Notes: generated by a model from the letters alone, not told the origin. A stretch of DNA of 64,000 bases from Candidatus Zixiibacteriota bacterium (GCA_040756055.1 JBFLZR010000004.1:124001-188000); one strand, 5' to 3'. Positions 18,467 through 27,512 are shown, counted from the stretch's first letter. Translations and numbers: made by a program.

Positions 18467-19375
18467 CTAGTTCATCGTCTCGGAATCATCCAGTTTCTTA
18501 AGCTCCTCGCGGGTAGCATCATCCTCAACAGTCTCATCAAGAGCCGCCTTACCCGGATGTTTATCCGGGCGCTTCGACTCAACACTCAAGATATCCTTCG
18601 CACTGGAACGTATGGTTACCGCCTCATCGACGCGGATGACCGCTTCCTCATTGAATATATCTATTCTCTCGATAACACCTTCGCCGGCGGTCGTCTTCAC
18701 ATGGCTGCCGATCGGAGGAAACTTTCTGCGGCACGCCTCATAAGTCCCGGCTTCATAGCGAAGACAGCACAAAAGCCGCCCACAGTTTCCGGATATTTTC
18801 GACGGGTTCAAGGGAAGGTCCTGTTCGCGGGCGTGCTGGGTGGATATCGGTGTAAAGTCCGTGATGAATGTGTTGCAGCATTGCTCCAGCCCGCAGATTC
18901 CCACGCCGCCGAGACGGCGCGCTTCGTCGCGCACCCCTATCTGCCTCAACTCGATACGGGTCTTGTAGCGGGCAGCAAGGTCCTTGACCAGTTCGCGAAA
19001 GTCCACCCGGTGATCCGCCGTGAAAAACACCGTCATCTTGTTACCATCATACTGCCACTCGACATCGACAACCTTCATCTTGAGCTTGTGTTTGGCGATC
19101 ATCGTGATCACCTCGTCCTCATGCTCGACTTCCTTTTTGCGCATATCGGCAAGTCGGCGCATGTCCTCGTCACTGGCGGGTCTTAGAATCGACCTCGGCT
19201 TCGAAGATTCATCGAAATTAACTTCGATTTCGATCTTCTTCGACAGAAGGCCGATATCTTCACCACGCTCAGCCTGGATTATGACATGCTCGGACAGCTT
19301 GAGGCTGTGGTAGTATGTATTAAAAAAATACTCCTTGCGGGAGCCTTTGAATTCGACCAGATAAAGTTCGGCCAC
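18467..19375 (-). CDS. ricT: PSP1/RicT-like iron-sulfur regulatory protein
   Basis: A 302-residue PSP1-domain protein. The conserved cysteine core is visible as GICGLEQCCNTF and SGNCGRLLCCLRYE; in the Bacillus RicA-RicF-RicT complex such cysteines carry Fe-S clusters, and the complex stimulates RNase Y and other processes. The C-terminal 40 residues are acidic and low complexity. The start is GTG 19375 with a GAGGAGA site. It sits between holB and metG exactly as yaaT (ricT) sits downstream of holB in Bacillus, which supports orthology. No RicA or RicF homologue is in the window. Confidence 0.85.
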   Translation of the reverse strand: MAELYLVEFKGSRKEYFFNTYYHSLKLSEHVIIQAERGEDIGLLSKKIEIEVNFDESSKPRSILRPASDEDMRRLADMRKKEVEHEDEVITMIAKHKLKMKVVDVEWQYDGNKMTVFFTADHRVDFRELVKDLAARYKTRIELRQIGVRDEARRLGGVGICGLEQCCNTFITDFTPISTQHAREQDLPLNPSKISGNCGRLLCCLRYEAGTYEACRRKFPPIGSHVKTTAGEGVIERIDIFNEEAVIRVDEAVTIRSSAKDILSVESKRPDKHPGKAALDETVEDDATREELKKLDDSETMN

Positions 19376-19411
19376 AGCAGTCTCCTCAATGGCTTACTCG
19401 TTATTATTCAA

Positions 19412-20548
19412 TCAGTTGACCGCTGAGATATTTCTTTTGAGTTTCAGGGCCAGCGCCATAAGCGCGCCTTGAATATGCACGTTGAGCCTGAGGTCAGCAA
19501 GCGTATTTTTGATATCCTCGGTCATCCGGACAGTCAGCCGGGAATCCGCAAAATACCCCGACAACCTGCCGATATCCCCGGCGAAATCGACATTGGTAAT
19601 CTCGCCTTCATCGGAGGTAACCGCCATTCCGGCGCAGTCGCGAATCAGAAGTTGCCAGAGCCTGAGAAGCTCCTCCGCCTCTCCCCGGTCGCGCAGGTTG
19701 AGAACATCATTCATGTGCGCCAGGGTATCCGGCGCCGGGTCCAGAAACAGCGATTTGAACAATAGAAAAGCCACCGCCCGGCTCGATACGTCATCTTCGT
19801 TATCCGACCCCAGAGCATCCAGCGCCCTGCCGACCGAACCCTCGGAAATGCGCGCAACCAACTGCGCTTTCTTCGTGGATACCTTGTAATGCCCGGCCAA
19901 ATACTTCTCAATCACCTGGGGCGGCTGGCGGTCCACCTTGATTTTCTGCGAGCGCGATTGAATCGTCTTGAGAAGCGAATCAGGATTCGATGTGATAATG
20001 ATAATAACCGTATCAGCCGGTGGTTCTTCGATCATCTTAAGCAGCGCGTCGCCCGATGACAGCAACATCTTCTCCATCTGGTAAAAAACCACTACCCGAC
20101 GGATTTCAGAATCCGCTTTCAAAGAAAGATTCTTCTTTATCATGCGGGCTATAGAAATCGGGATGGTCTGAGTCTTCACATCTGAGATAATCCGAAACGG
20201 CTCCTGTTTTTTCTGCTGGATAAACTCGGCAGTAAACTCTACCGCCTTTTCCGGTTTATTTTCATGCGGAGGTATCGGAACCGCGAACTGAAGTCCCTCG
20301 AAATTGAGCGCGAAGATATTGCGGCAATTGCGGCATTGCCCGCAAGGGACGAGCATTTTTGCCTCCGAATCGGACCGCTCGGGCTTCTCACAATTGAGCA
20401 GCGCCGCGAACGATACCGCCAAAAGCCACCGCCCGACTCCATCGGGCCCGTAAAACAAATACGTGCCGGCTGTTCGCTCCAGCTCAAACGAGCGCGAGAG
20501 AATAGCCCAAGCTCTGGTATCGTAAAGGATATTTTCAGAAGGAATCAA
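19412..20548 (-). CDS. holB: DNA polymerase III delta' subunit
   Basis: A 378-residue clamp-loader subunit. The N-terminal AAA-like domain has a degenerate P-loop (FYGPDGVGRWLL, with Arg-Trp where Lys-Thr/Ser would be), as expected for delta', which does not hydrolyse ATP. A zinc-binding module is present: NCEKPE then PCGQCRNC. Further helicase-like blocks are KMLLSSGDALLKMIEEPPADT and IITSNPDSLLKTIQSRSQKI. The best start is TTG 20548, inside the end of envC (14-nt overlap), so coupling to envC translation is likely. Confidence 0.88.
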   Translation of the reverse strand: MIPSENILYDTRAWAILSRSFELERTAGTYLFYGPDGVGRWLLAVSFAALLNCEKPERSDSEAKMLVPCGQCRNCRNIFALNFEGLQFAVPIPPHENKPEKAVEFTAEFIQQKKQEPFRIISDVKTQTIPISIARMIKKNLSLKADSEIRRVVVFYQMEKMLLSSGDALLKMIEEPPADTVIIIITSNPDSLLKTIQSRSQKIKVDRQPPQVIEKYLAGHYKVSTKKAQLVARISEGSVGRALDALGSDNEDDVSSRAVAFLLFKSLFLDPAPDTLAHMNDVLNLRDRGEAEELLRLWQLLIRDCAGMAVTSDEGEITNVDFAGDIGRLSGYFADSRLTVRMTEDIKNTLADLRLNVHIQGALMALALKLKRNISAVN

Positions 20549-21707
20549 TATTAATCCATGTCACCGGGTCGAGGGGACTGCGACCCTCGCGAAGCTCAAA
20601 CCTCACCATGCCGTCTTCGGCCGCCTCCGCCACCCGGTTACCAGCTAAAACATATTCATTCACACTTACGAGAATCTTTCCCAACCCGGCGTAAGTCGTA
20701 TAGTAATGATCATCATGGTTGATTATAATAAAATTACCGTAACCGCGCAAACTCCCTGAATAGGCCACCGTCCCCGAGGCTACCGCCACCACTTTATCAC
20801 CCGGCCGCGTCTGAATTGTTATTCCCGATGAAAACGATTTGAGCTTGGTTACCGGGTCAACCAGATCCCCAAACGGAACGGTAATCTTGCCGCGGCAGGG
20901 GGGCAAAAGCTGCCCCTTGAGCGAGGCAAACACCGATGGTCCCCGGTCGATCCCCCGTTCTTCGGCAAGCCGAAGCTCCACTTCCTGCTGAAGTCGCGCG
21001 ATAATGTTCTCCATTTCCCGCGCCGCCTGCTCCAAAGTCAGAATCCGGTCGGCCTCCTCCGCTTTCTTGCGCCGGATCTGCTCCAGATTCTTCTCATACT
21101 TTTGCTTGGCGCTGGATGTCAGACTGATAGCTGTTTCGCGCTTTTTTTTCAGCCCCGATATCTTTTTGGTCTCCCCCGCGAGGTCACTTTTCTCCTGAAG
21201 AGTCTGCTCGAGATCGATCGATGCCTGGTCGACATTGCCCAACTCGAAATTCGCCAGCGCTGTCAGGTAAATAATCTGCTTCTGAAGCATCAACTCTTCG
21301 TTGGGATCCTCGGAGAATATCTCCGGCGGTTTGTGGGCAGCCATGTAAAACTGACGGATATTCCCCAGATACCGCCGTCGAGAAAGCTCAAGCTCAAGCT
21401 GCTTTTGGTCGAGCTCCGAGGTTGTCTCTTTGATTTTGTCCTGAAGCTGCTTGAGCTGCGAATTCAGACGCGACACCACTTTCTGATCGGTCTTGAGCTT
21501 CTGATCACCCTCGGAAATCTTCTTCTGAACATCCATCTCCGTCTGCTTGAGCGAATCGAGCTTCTCGCGGCTGGCCGCGACCTCTTTTTTGATTTTCTCC
21601 ATCTCCTGCTTCTGGATCAGGATTTCATCCTTCGTATCCTTAGCAAGGGATAGCGATGTCAGCCCGATTACCAGGGCCGCCAGTATGAAAGTTGTTGAAT
21701 ACCGCAT
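20535..21707 (-). CDS. envC: EnvC-like murein hydrolase activator (degenerate M23 domain)
   Basis: A 390-residue exported protein. Residues 1-22 are a signal peptide. Residues about 25-250 form a long coiled coil rich in Lys, Glu and Gln. The last 100 residues are a LytM/M23 domain whose zinc ligands are replaced: SSGITIQT where HxGID-type His/Asp are expected, YAGLG in place of YAHL, and RFEL in place of HFEI. E. coli EnvC is likewise non-catalytic and activates amidases under control of FtsEX. The gene begins 1 nt after ftsX, which makes the functional link strong. Confidence 0.88.
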   Translation of the reverse strand: MRYSTTFILAALVIGLTSLSLAKDTKDEILIQKQEMEKIKKEVAASREKLDSLKQTEMDVQKKISEGDQKLKTDQKVVSRLNSQLKQLQDKIKETTSELDQKQLELELSRRRYLGNIRQFYMAAHKPPEIFSEDPNEELMLQKQIIYLTALANFELGNVDQASIDLEQTLQEKSDLAGETKKISGLKKKRETAISLTSSAKQKYEKNLEQIRRKKAEEADRILTLEQAAREMENIIARLQQEVELRLAEERGIDRGPSVFASLKGQLLPPCRGKITVPFGDLVDPVTKLKSFSSGITIQTRPGDKVVAVASGTVAYSGSLRGYGNFIIINHDDHYYTTYAGLGKILVSVNEYVLAGNRVAEAAEDGMVRFELREGRSPLDPVTWINIDSF

Positions 21708-21708
21708 A

Positions 21709-22569
21709 TTATAATTTCAGGTGACGTCTTATTCCGAAAAACGCGCTCACCACGCCCAGAACCGCCGCCGCACCGCAGAAGAGTAAGATGTCATTGCTGT
21801 TTGGAAAGACAATCTCAAATTGAGTAAAGTCCAGTTGATCCTTGAAATAGAAAATAACCAGCCATCCGGCCGCCGCCGAAAGCCCGCCGAGCACCAGTCC
21901 TTCGATCATAAACGGCATCGACAAGAACAGTCCGCCTGCTCCCTGAAGGCGCATCTGGTAGAATCCCACCGCTCTGGCGCGGGTCATCAGACGCATATTG
22001 TTGGCGGAACTTATCACCACCGCCAGCAAAATCACCAATCCGAGCACAGTCCCGATATTGCGCAGGATCCCTTTCGTCTGCTCGGCTTTCTCGATCCAGT
22101 TCTTGCTGTAATAAACGTGAGACACCCCCTCGATCTTTGAAAACGCCTGCTCGGTCAGGGCGAGACGTTCCGCCGTGAGATAGTCTCCGGCAAACGACAC
22201 GATATACGACCGCGGCAGCGGGTTGATTGAATCATACCCCACCAGCAAATCAATCCCCACCAAACCTGTCAACTGCTCGCGGGCGTCATCTTTGGATATG
22301 AATTCGACATCACTCACCCCGGGCACCTCCGCGATCTTCGCCCGAGCGGAGAACAACGTGGAATCGGTCGCGCTCTCAGCGACAAACACTTCCATCTTGA
22401 GGTCTGCGATCAGGTCGGCGTAGAACTTGTTCGATGATCCCGCCGCTATCCAGTACAAATCGAACAGTAGGAACAAAAGCGCCATAGACAAAAGCCCGCT
22501 GATCATCGTGCCCGGATTGCGGTAAACACTGCGGAAGAACTCTTTGATGAGGTGCTGTATCCGGATCAT
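21709..22569 (-). CDS. ftsX: Cell division ABC transporter permease FtsX
   Basis: A 286-residue FtsX/MacB-type membrane protein with four membrane helices (about 18-42, 170-190, 215-240 and 258-280) and a large periplasmic loop (about 45-165), where partner EnvC proteins bind in E. coli. PGVSDVEFISKDDAREQL in the loop is the family signature. The ATG overlaps the ftsE stop in an ATGA junction. Confidence 0.92.
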   Translation of the reverse strand: MIRIQHLIKEFFRSVYRNPGTMISGLLSMALLFLLFDLYWIAAGSSNKFYADLIADLKMEVFVAESATDSTLFSARAKIAEVPGVSDVEFISKDDAREQLTGLVGIDLLVGYDSINPLPRSYIVSFAGDYLTAERLALTEQAFSKIEGVSHVYYSKNWIEKAEQTKGILRNIGTVLGLVILLAVVISSANNMRLMTRARAVGFYQMRLQGAGGLFLSMPFMIEGLVLGGLSAAAGWLVIFYFKDQLDFTQFEIVFPNSNDILLFCGAAAVLGVVSAFFGIRRHLKL

Positions 22570-23231
22570 ACCAGCGCTCCGTTCAAAATCTGGTAGCGGT
22601 CGGTGTTGGGGAAATCGGTCGGCAGGGTTTCACCGCTGAGGATAATCATCGACCGCCCCGATAGCGCCAGTTTCACCATGTAGTCATAGATGCGCTGGTA
22701 TGTTTTTTGGTCGAGTCCCGCGAGGGGTTCATCGATTATGATGAGCGGCTGATTCGCCACCGATGCTCTCGCCAGTTGTACCAGCGTGTGTTCGACTCGC
22801 GTGAGCTTGTTGGGATAGGTATTGGCCTGTTTGAGAAGCGAGAACTCGGTCAGCATTTTCAGGAGACGTTCTTTGCGGACACTCTTGCGCTCGGCGTTCA
22901 AAACGAGCGGGAAACAGATATTTTCGCTGACAGTGTACGATGGCACCAGGCCGAAGATTCCGCCAACGCCGCCGATTTTGCGGCGGGTGCGCTTTATCAG
23001 CCTCTTTTTGCCCGGCTTTAGAATCTGCCCGAACATCTCAACCGAACCGCTGTTGGCAAACCGCTTGCCGATTAGGAGTTCTACCAGCAGGCTTTTACCT
23101 GAGCCGGCCGCGCCGGTTATTATTGCTGAGCGTTCGGCTTTGAGCTGAAAATTGAGATCTTCAAATACTTCAAAGCCTCTGTCGGATTTGAGATAGACGT
23201 TGGTCAGTTCGACAACAGTTTCATCAATCAT
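22566..23231 (-). CDS. ftsE: FtsE-like ABC ATPase with unusual signature motif
   Basis: A 221-residue ATP-binding subunit, partner of FtsX. The Walker A box is GAAGSGKSLL and the Walker B is PLIIIDEPLAGLD, followed by an H-loop region (SGRSMIILSGE) that lacks the usual histidine. The ABC signature LSGGQ is replaced by LTRVE, before LVQLARA. Order and 4-nt overlap with ftsX make the identity likely despite these changes. It is the first gene of the long minus-strand array and has a candidate promoter just upstream. Confidence 0.82.
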   Translation of the reverse strand: MIDETVVELTNVYLKSDRGFEVFEDLNFQLKAERSAIITGAAGSGKSLLVELLIGKRFANSGSVEMFGQILKPGKKRLIKRTRRKIGGVGGIFGLVPSYTVSENICFPLVLNAERKSVRKERLLKMLTEFSLLKQANTYPNKLTRVEHTLVQLARASVANQPLIIIDEPLAGLDQKTYQRIYDYMVKLALSGRSMIILSGETLPTDFPNTDRYQILNGALV

Positions 23232-23260
23232 GATTAGAACCGGGCGTACAACTTTATTCT

Positions 23261-23288
23261 TTTATACCTTTATCATCTAAAATGGTAA
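23261..23288 (-). promoter_or_regulatory. Candidate sigma-70 promoter for ftsE
   Basis: On the minus strand a TTACCA (-35, 23288-23283) is followed after 16 nt by TATAAA (-10, 23266-23261). The predicted start would leave a leader of about 23 nt before ftsE. Confidence 0.4.
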
Positions 23289-23362
23289 GAAGTTCAACGC
23301 TGGATTTCAATTTTAAAATATGGGAGAGATACCCGCGCCGAACCGCGCCTTGATTTCGCTGT

Positions 23363-23388
23363 GCTGTCAGGTATCCTCACCTGACAGC
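23363..23388. repeat. Palindrome, TGTCAGGT family
   Basis: Perfect 10-bp arms (GCTGTCAGGT and its complement) around ATCCTC. Related arms occur at 28411 and 36160. Confidence 0.75.
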
Positions 23389-23473
23389 TACCTGCTGACA
23401 CGCCCGGTCGAAAAGGCAGGAGTCTCACTTAGACCCCCAACTTTCTATCGTTCTGACGGGACACTATAACTGT

Positions 23474-23499
23474 GCCCGGCAGATGTCCTCATCTGCCGG
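23474..23499. repeat. Palindrome, CCGGCAGAT family
   Basis: Perfect 10-bp arms CCGGCAGATG/CATCTGCCGG around TCCT, preceded by GTGC. A near copy with one bulge lies at 28333-28361, also preceded by GTGC. Confidence 0.8.
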
Positions 23500-23508
23500 A
23501 AATCTTGT

Positions 23509-23560
23509 ATGTCGACACCCCCGCCCGTCAGGGTCTGTCGTCAGACAGAGGTTTCGACAT
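23509..23560. repeat. Nested palindrome
   Basis: Outer arms ATGTCGA (23509-23515) and TCGACAT (23554-23560) enclose an inner hairpin TCTGTC-GTCA-GACAGA (23534-23549). Confidence 0.65.
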
Positions 23561-23570
23561 CTCCGATTCT

Positions 23571-23615
23571 GGCGGGTTCAAATCCCGATTGAATCGGGAC
23601 AGGGACGGACCCGCC
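23571..23615 (-). repeat. Nested palindrome, GGCGGGTT family
   Basis: Outer arms GGCGGGT/ACCCGCC enclose TCCCGATT/AATCGGGA. Nearly the same 45-bp unit occurs at 44321-44365. The foot on the minus strand reads TTAGGG, a degenerate version of the GTAGGG seen at 42818. Confidence 0.8.
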
Positions 23616-23679
23616 CTAAAATGCTTTAGCCCTTTGTTCGCGGTAAGTCATTGCAGTTAAACCCGAAAACCGTTATTAT

Positions 23680-23707
23680 TTGACATTTACGATTCGTCCC
23701 GCATAAA
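23680..23707 (+). promoter_or_regulatory. Candidate sigma-70 promoter of the liv operon
   Basis: A consensus TTGACA (23680-23685) is followed after 16 nt by CATAAA (23702-23707). The predicted start gives a leader of roughly 28 nt before ATG 23742. Confidence 0.55.
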
Positions 23708-23741
23708 TTGTGTGAGAATCTCAAAAAAAGAACGGAAAAAC

Positions 23742-24875
23742 ATGAAAAAGCTAATTGTCGCTCTGTGTTCATTAATGCTGCTTGTCAACCTGCTGAGTTG
23801 CGGGCCAACGGAAAATCAGAATGAAATCCTCATCGGTGAGTTTAGTTCGCTGACGGGCACAACAGCTACCTTCGGGCAGTCCACCCATCATGGTCTCGAA
23901 CTGGCGGTAGAGGAAACGAACAACGCGGGCGGGTTGCTCGGAAAAAAGGTCCGATTGCTCGTCGAGGATGACCAGTCCAAGCCGGAAGAAGCGGCCACCG
24001 CGGTCACCAAACTAATCACGAGAGATAAGGTCAAAGCTATCGTCGGCGAGGTAGCGTCTTCGCGAAGCCTGGCGGCGGCGCCTATCTGCCAGCAATTTGC
24101 GGTTCCTATGGTAACCCCGGCCTCGACCAATCCCGAAGTCACGCGCAAGGGCGACTACATTTTCCGCGTCTGCTATATCGACCCGTTCCAGGGTGAGATG
24201 CTGGCCAAATTCGCACATAATTCGCTGGGAATCAGGAAGGCCGCCATTCTTAAGGACGTCAAAAACGATTACAGTGTCGGTCTGGCGCAGTTCTTTCGGG
24301 AGACGTTTGAGATTCTGGGAGGGACAGTGGTCGCGGAGCAGGCTTACAGCGAAGGCGACAGCGATTTTAAGGCGCAGCTGACGGCCCTGAAAGCGACGGA
24401 GCCGGAGGCCATCATTGTTCCGGGCTACTATATAGAGGCCGCTCTGATCATTAAACAGGCCAGAGACTTGAATATTACCGTTCCCATTCTGGGCGGCGAC
24501 GGCTGGGATTCATCGAAGTTGCTTGAGGTAGGCGGACTCTCGCTTAATAATACGTATTTTAGCACCCACTATTCGGCGGATGACACCAGCTCCTTGGTAC
24601 GGAACTTTGTTGAAAAGTATCGTTCTCGCTTCAATGAAATGCCCGACGCTATGGCGGCGCTTGGGTACGACGCCGGGTTGATGCTTTTCGACGCTATCCG
24701 AAGGGCGGGAAGCACCGAGGGTCCGGCGATTCGGGACGCTCTGGCGGCCACGGAGAGTTTCCCGGGCGTTACCGGCAATATTACGATCGACCAAGAGCGT
24801 AACGCCCGTAAACCGCTGGTCATTATCAGCGTTGTGGACGGTCGGTTCGTTTATAAGGAAACCGTCCAACCGTAG
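23742..24875 (+). CDS. livJ: Substrate-binding lipoprotein of a branched-chain amino acid-type ABC transporter
   Basis: A 377-residue periplasmic binding protein (Peripla_BP_6 fold). From ATG 23742 the signal peptide ends in a lipobox, LLSC, with Cys20 as the lipidation site; the frame extends to a GTG at 23712, but that would bury the signal peptide. Fold landmarks are IGEFSSLTGTTATFGQSTHHGLELAVEE in two parts, GEVASSRSLAAAPICQQFAVPMVTP, and AVAALGYDAG-like ALGYDAGLMLFDAI. The ligand may be a branched-chain amino acid, an amide or urea; the sequence does not decide. It heads a complete five-gene operon. Confidence 0.92.
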   Translation: MKKLIVALCSLMLLVNLLSCGPTENQNEILIGEFSSLTGTTATFGQSTHHGLELAVEETNNAGGLLGKKVRLLVEDDQSKPEEAATAVTKLITRDKVKAIVGEVASSRSLAAAPICQQFAVPMVTPASTNPEVTRKGDYIFRVCYIDPFQGEMLAKFAHNSLGIRKAAILKDVKNDYSVGLAQFFRETFEILGGTVVAEQAYSEGDSDFKAQLTALKATEPEAIIVPGYYIEAALIIKQARDLNITVPILGGDGWDSSKLLEVGGLSLNNTYFSTHYSADDTSSLVRNFVEKYRSRFNEMPDAMAALGYDAGLMLFDAIRRAGSTEGPAIRDALAATESFPGVTGNITIDQERNARKPLVIISVVDGRFVYKETVQP

Positions 24876-24896
24876 CACAGTAATCCTTGTTGTTCG

Positions 24897-25802
24897 ATGA
24901 GTGAGTTTCTTCAACAGGTTGTAAACGGAATTTCGCTGGGGAGTATCTATGCCCTGATCGCCCTCGGATATACCATGATATATGGTATTCTGAGGTTCAT
25001 AAATTTCGCCCACGGCGATGTCTTCATGGTTGGGGCTTTTATCGGTTATTACCTTGCTCCGCGGGTTCTTGCGCTGACCGGCGGCAGTTTCGCCATTGCC
25101 GCTCCTATTGTCGTTGTGCTGACTATGCTGGGATGTTCTCTCCTGGGTTTCACGGTAGAGAAACTCGCCTATCGGCCGCTCCGTCCCCGCCCCAAACTGA
25201 CAGTGCTGATTACCGCGATAGGTGTTTCTTTTTTCCTTGAATACGGCGGGCAACTGGCGTTCGGGCCCGACCCGAAACTCTACCCGGCAATGATACCGTC
25301 CGGTTCCATCATCGACACTCAAAGTGTTGTCGTCGGTACTGACTCCGTGGTGGTCATAATCACGGCCTTCGTGTTGATGATGCTTCTGCGCTTTATCGTT
25401 TACAATACCAGGATGGGGACCGCCATGAGGGCGGTGTCCTTCGACCACCGGGTGGCGTCGTTGATGGGAATAAACATAGATACCGTCATCAGTTTCGTTT
25501 TCGTGCTGGGGTCGAGTCTGGCCGGCGCCGCCGCGTTCTTGTATGCGTCCATTTATCCCAGCATAACTCCACTGATGGGCATCTTCCCCGGTCTGAAAGC
25601 TTTCGCGGCGGCCGTGCTGGGAGGTATCGGGAATCTGGCCGGTGCGGCAGTCGGAGGCCTCATAATAGGTCTCACGGAGACTTTCGTGGCAGGCTATATT
25701 TCATCGAGTTTCCGCGACGCCATCGCTTTCTCGATCCTTATCCTGATCCTGCTCGTGAAACCATCGGGTATCTTCGGACGCCATGAACGGGAGAAAGTGT
25801 GA
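24897..25802 (+). CDS. livH: ABC transporter permease LivH
   Basis: A 301-residue inner-membrane permease with about eight helices. The family N-terminus is plain (NGISLGSIYALIALGYTMIYG, then INFAHGDVFMVGAF), as are GTAMRAVSFDHRVASLMGIN and the late GIGNLAGAAVGGLIIGLTE. It begins 21 nt after the binding-protein gene. Confidence 0.95.
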   Translation: MSEFLQQVVNGISLGSIYALIALGYTMIYGILRFINFAHGDVFMVGAFIGYYLAPRVLALTGGSFAIAAPIVVVLTMLGCSLLGFTVEKLAYRPLRPRPKLTVLITAIGVSFFLEYGGQLAFGPDPKLYPAMIPSGSIIDTQSVVVGTDSVVVIITAFVLMMLLRFIVYNTRMGTAMRAVSFDHRVASLMGINIDTVISFVFVLGSSLAGAAAFLYASIYPSITPLMGIFPGLKAFAAAVLGGIGNLAGAAVGGLIIGLTETFVAGYISSSFRDAIAFSILILILLVKPSGIFGRHEREKV

Positions 25803-26743
25803 GACTCGAGAGATCGATCGTCGTTTTCATGGTCGCCATATTGGTGAGTTTGGGCATAACGTTTTTCCAGAACATGTTCAATCCATATTACTTTCAGATC
25901 CTGATTTATATAGGCATAAACATCATCCTCGCCTCGAGCCTGAATCTCATAAACGGCTTTGCGGGGCAGTTCTCTCTCGGCCACGCCGGCTTCATGGCAG
26001 TGGGAGCATACACATCGGCGGTGATAACCTCCCAATTCCAGGTGAGTGGGGGTTCCGCGTGGGGCCTCGCCGTGTTTACGCTGGCCCTATTGTGCGCAGG
26101 TGCCATGGCCGCTGTTTTCGGGCTGCTGGTGGGCATACCGAGCCTTCGTCTTAAGGGTGATTATCTGGCGATCACGACGCTCGGTTTCGGCGAGATAATT
26201 CGGGTGCTGGTACAGAATCTCGACTTTCTCGGAGGGGCTCGCGGTTTCACCGGCATCGCGAAAATGTCCAACTTCTTCTGGGTGTTCGCGACCGTAGCCG
26301 TGGTGATCTTCCTTACCAACAATCTCATCAATTCCACTTATGGCAAGGCCTTCCTGGCGGTGAGAGACGACGAGCTGGCGGCTGAAGCGATAGGTATAAG
26401 CTCGACCCGGGTGAAAGTTATCGCCTTCGTCACCGGCGCCTTTTTTGCCGGTATTGCCGGGGCCATTTATGCCCACTTCGTGACTTACATAAACCCCGCC
26501 CAGTTCAGCTTCCTTAAGTCATTCGAAATTGTGGTGATGGTGATTATCGGGGGAATGGGGAACATTGTGGGCGTCATTCTGGCGGCCATCCTTCTGACGA
26601 TCCTTCCGGAATTGCTGCGCACGGTGGCACAGTACCGGATGGTGCTGTATTCGCTGCTGTTGATTGTCATCATGATTGCCCGTCCTCAGGGATTGTTTGT
26701 GAGTTGGCGCCCCGGAAAAAACAAAACAGCGATAAAGGCCTGA
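25799..26743 (+). CDS. livM: ABC transporter permease LivM
   Basis: A 314-residue second permease. It starts at GTG 25799, overlapping the livH stop by 4 nt (GTGA). Family motifs are ASSLNLINGFAGQFSLGHAGF, SLRLKGDYLAITTLGFGEIIR and GGMGNIVGVILAA. It would pair with LivH to form the transmembrane channel. Confidence 0.95.
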   Translation: MRLERSIVVFMVAILVSLGITFFQNMFNPYYFQILIYIGINIILASSLNLINGFAGQFSLGHAGFMAVGAYTSAVITSQFQVSGGSAWGLAVFTLALLCAGAMAAVFGLLVGIPSLRLKGDYLAITTLGFGEIIRVLVQNLDFLGGARGFTGIAKMSNFFWVFATVAVVIFLTNNLINSTYGKAFLAVRDDELAAEAIGISSTRVKVIAFVTGAFFAGIAGAIYAHFVTYINPAQFSFLKSFEIVVMVIIGGMGNIVGVILAAILLTILPELLRTVAQYRMVLYSLLLIVIMIARPQGLFVSWRPGKNKTAIKA

Positions 26744-26744
26744 G

Positions 26745-27512
26745 ATGGAGATTCTTTCGATAAAAGACTGCACCGTGAATTTCGGAGGGTTGACCGCCGT
26801 CTCGAACCTTGACATGGCGATGGAGGCGGACGGTCTTCTCGGACTCATCGGACCGAACGGCGCCGGGAAAACTACCGTATTCAACACGATTACCGGCATT
26901 CATTGTCCTGAGGATGGCCGGATAATTTTTGATGGTACGGCTATCGCGGGATGGAAACCGGATCGGATATCTCGGCGGGGCATCGCGCGGACATTTCAGA
27001 ATATCAGGCTGTTCCGGTCTCTGACCGTCTACGAAACGATTCAGGCCGCCTTTAACAAGAATGTCGGCTACGGGTTCGCCCAGGCTGTCACCCGGGCCGG
27101 CAAATTCCACCGGGACGAAAAATCAATTCATAACGGCATAGTCGAATTGCTCGAGTTTTTTGGATTGACCGAGTGCAAAGACGAGATGGCTGTCTCGCTT
27201 CCGTACGGTATGCAGCGGAAAGTCGAGATTATGCGGGCGCTCGCCACTAAACCGAAATTGCTGCTTCTGGACGAACCGGCGGCAGGTATGAACCCCGCCG
27301 AGAAAGTGGCCCTGATGAATCTTATCCGGATGGTGCGCGAGCATTTCCATCTGGCCGTGTTGTTGATCGAGCATGACATGAAAGTTGTCATGGGCATTTG
27401 CGAGCGGCTGGTGGTACTCGATTACGGGGTGAAAATAGCCGAGGGCGCGCCGCGGGAAATTCAGCGAAACCCGAAGGTGATTGAAGCATACCTGGGAGAA
27501 ACCGTTGAGTAA
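26745..27512 (+). CDS. livG: ABC transporter ATP-binding protein LivG
   Basis: A 255-residue ATPase. The Walker A is GPNGAGKTT, the LivG-specific GIARTFQNIRLF follows, the signature is LPYGMQRKVEIMRAL, the Walker B is LLLLDEPAAGMNP, and the H-loop is LIEHDMKVVMG. The ATG follows the livM stop after 1 nt. Confidence 0.95.
   Translation: MEILSIKDCTVNFGGLTAVSNLDMAMEADGLLGLIGPNGAGKTTVFNTITGIHCPEDGRIIFDGTAIAGWKPDRISRRGIARTFQNIRLFRSLTVYETIQAAFNKNVGYGFAQAVTRAGKFHRDEKSIHNGIVELLEFFGLTECKDEMAVSLPYGMQRKVEIMRALATKPKLLLLDEPAAGMNPAEKVALMNLIRMVREHFHLAVLLIEHDMKVVMGICERLVVLDYGVKIAEGAPREIQRNPKVIEAYLGETVE

Larger units (their letters stand above)
23289..23679. other. Repeat-rich spacer between divergent ftsE and liv operons
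   Basis: There is no credible gene. The spacer is a string of four palindromic elements (listed separately) followed by the liv promoter. It also carries GGCAGGAGTCT at 23415-23425, which resembles the start of the repeats at 43758 and 45370. Confidence 0.6.

Noticed and set aside
17565-18470. 301-residue frame antisense to metG
   Set aside because: A shadow of the metG coding strand: its codon pattern mirrors metG, and metG itself is unambiguous.
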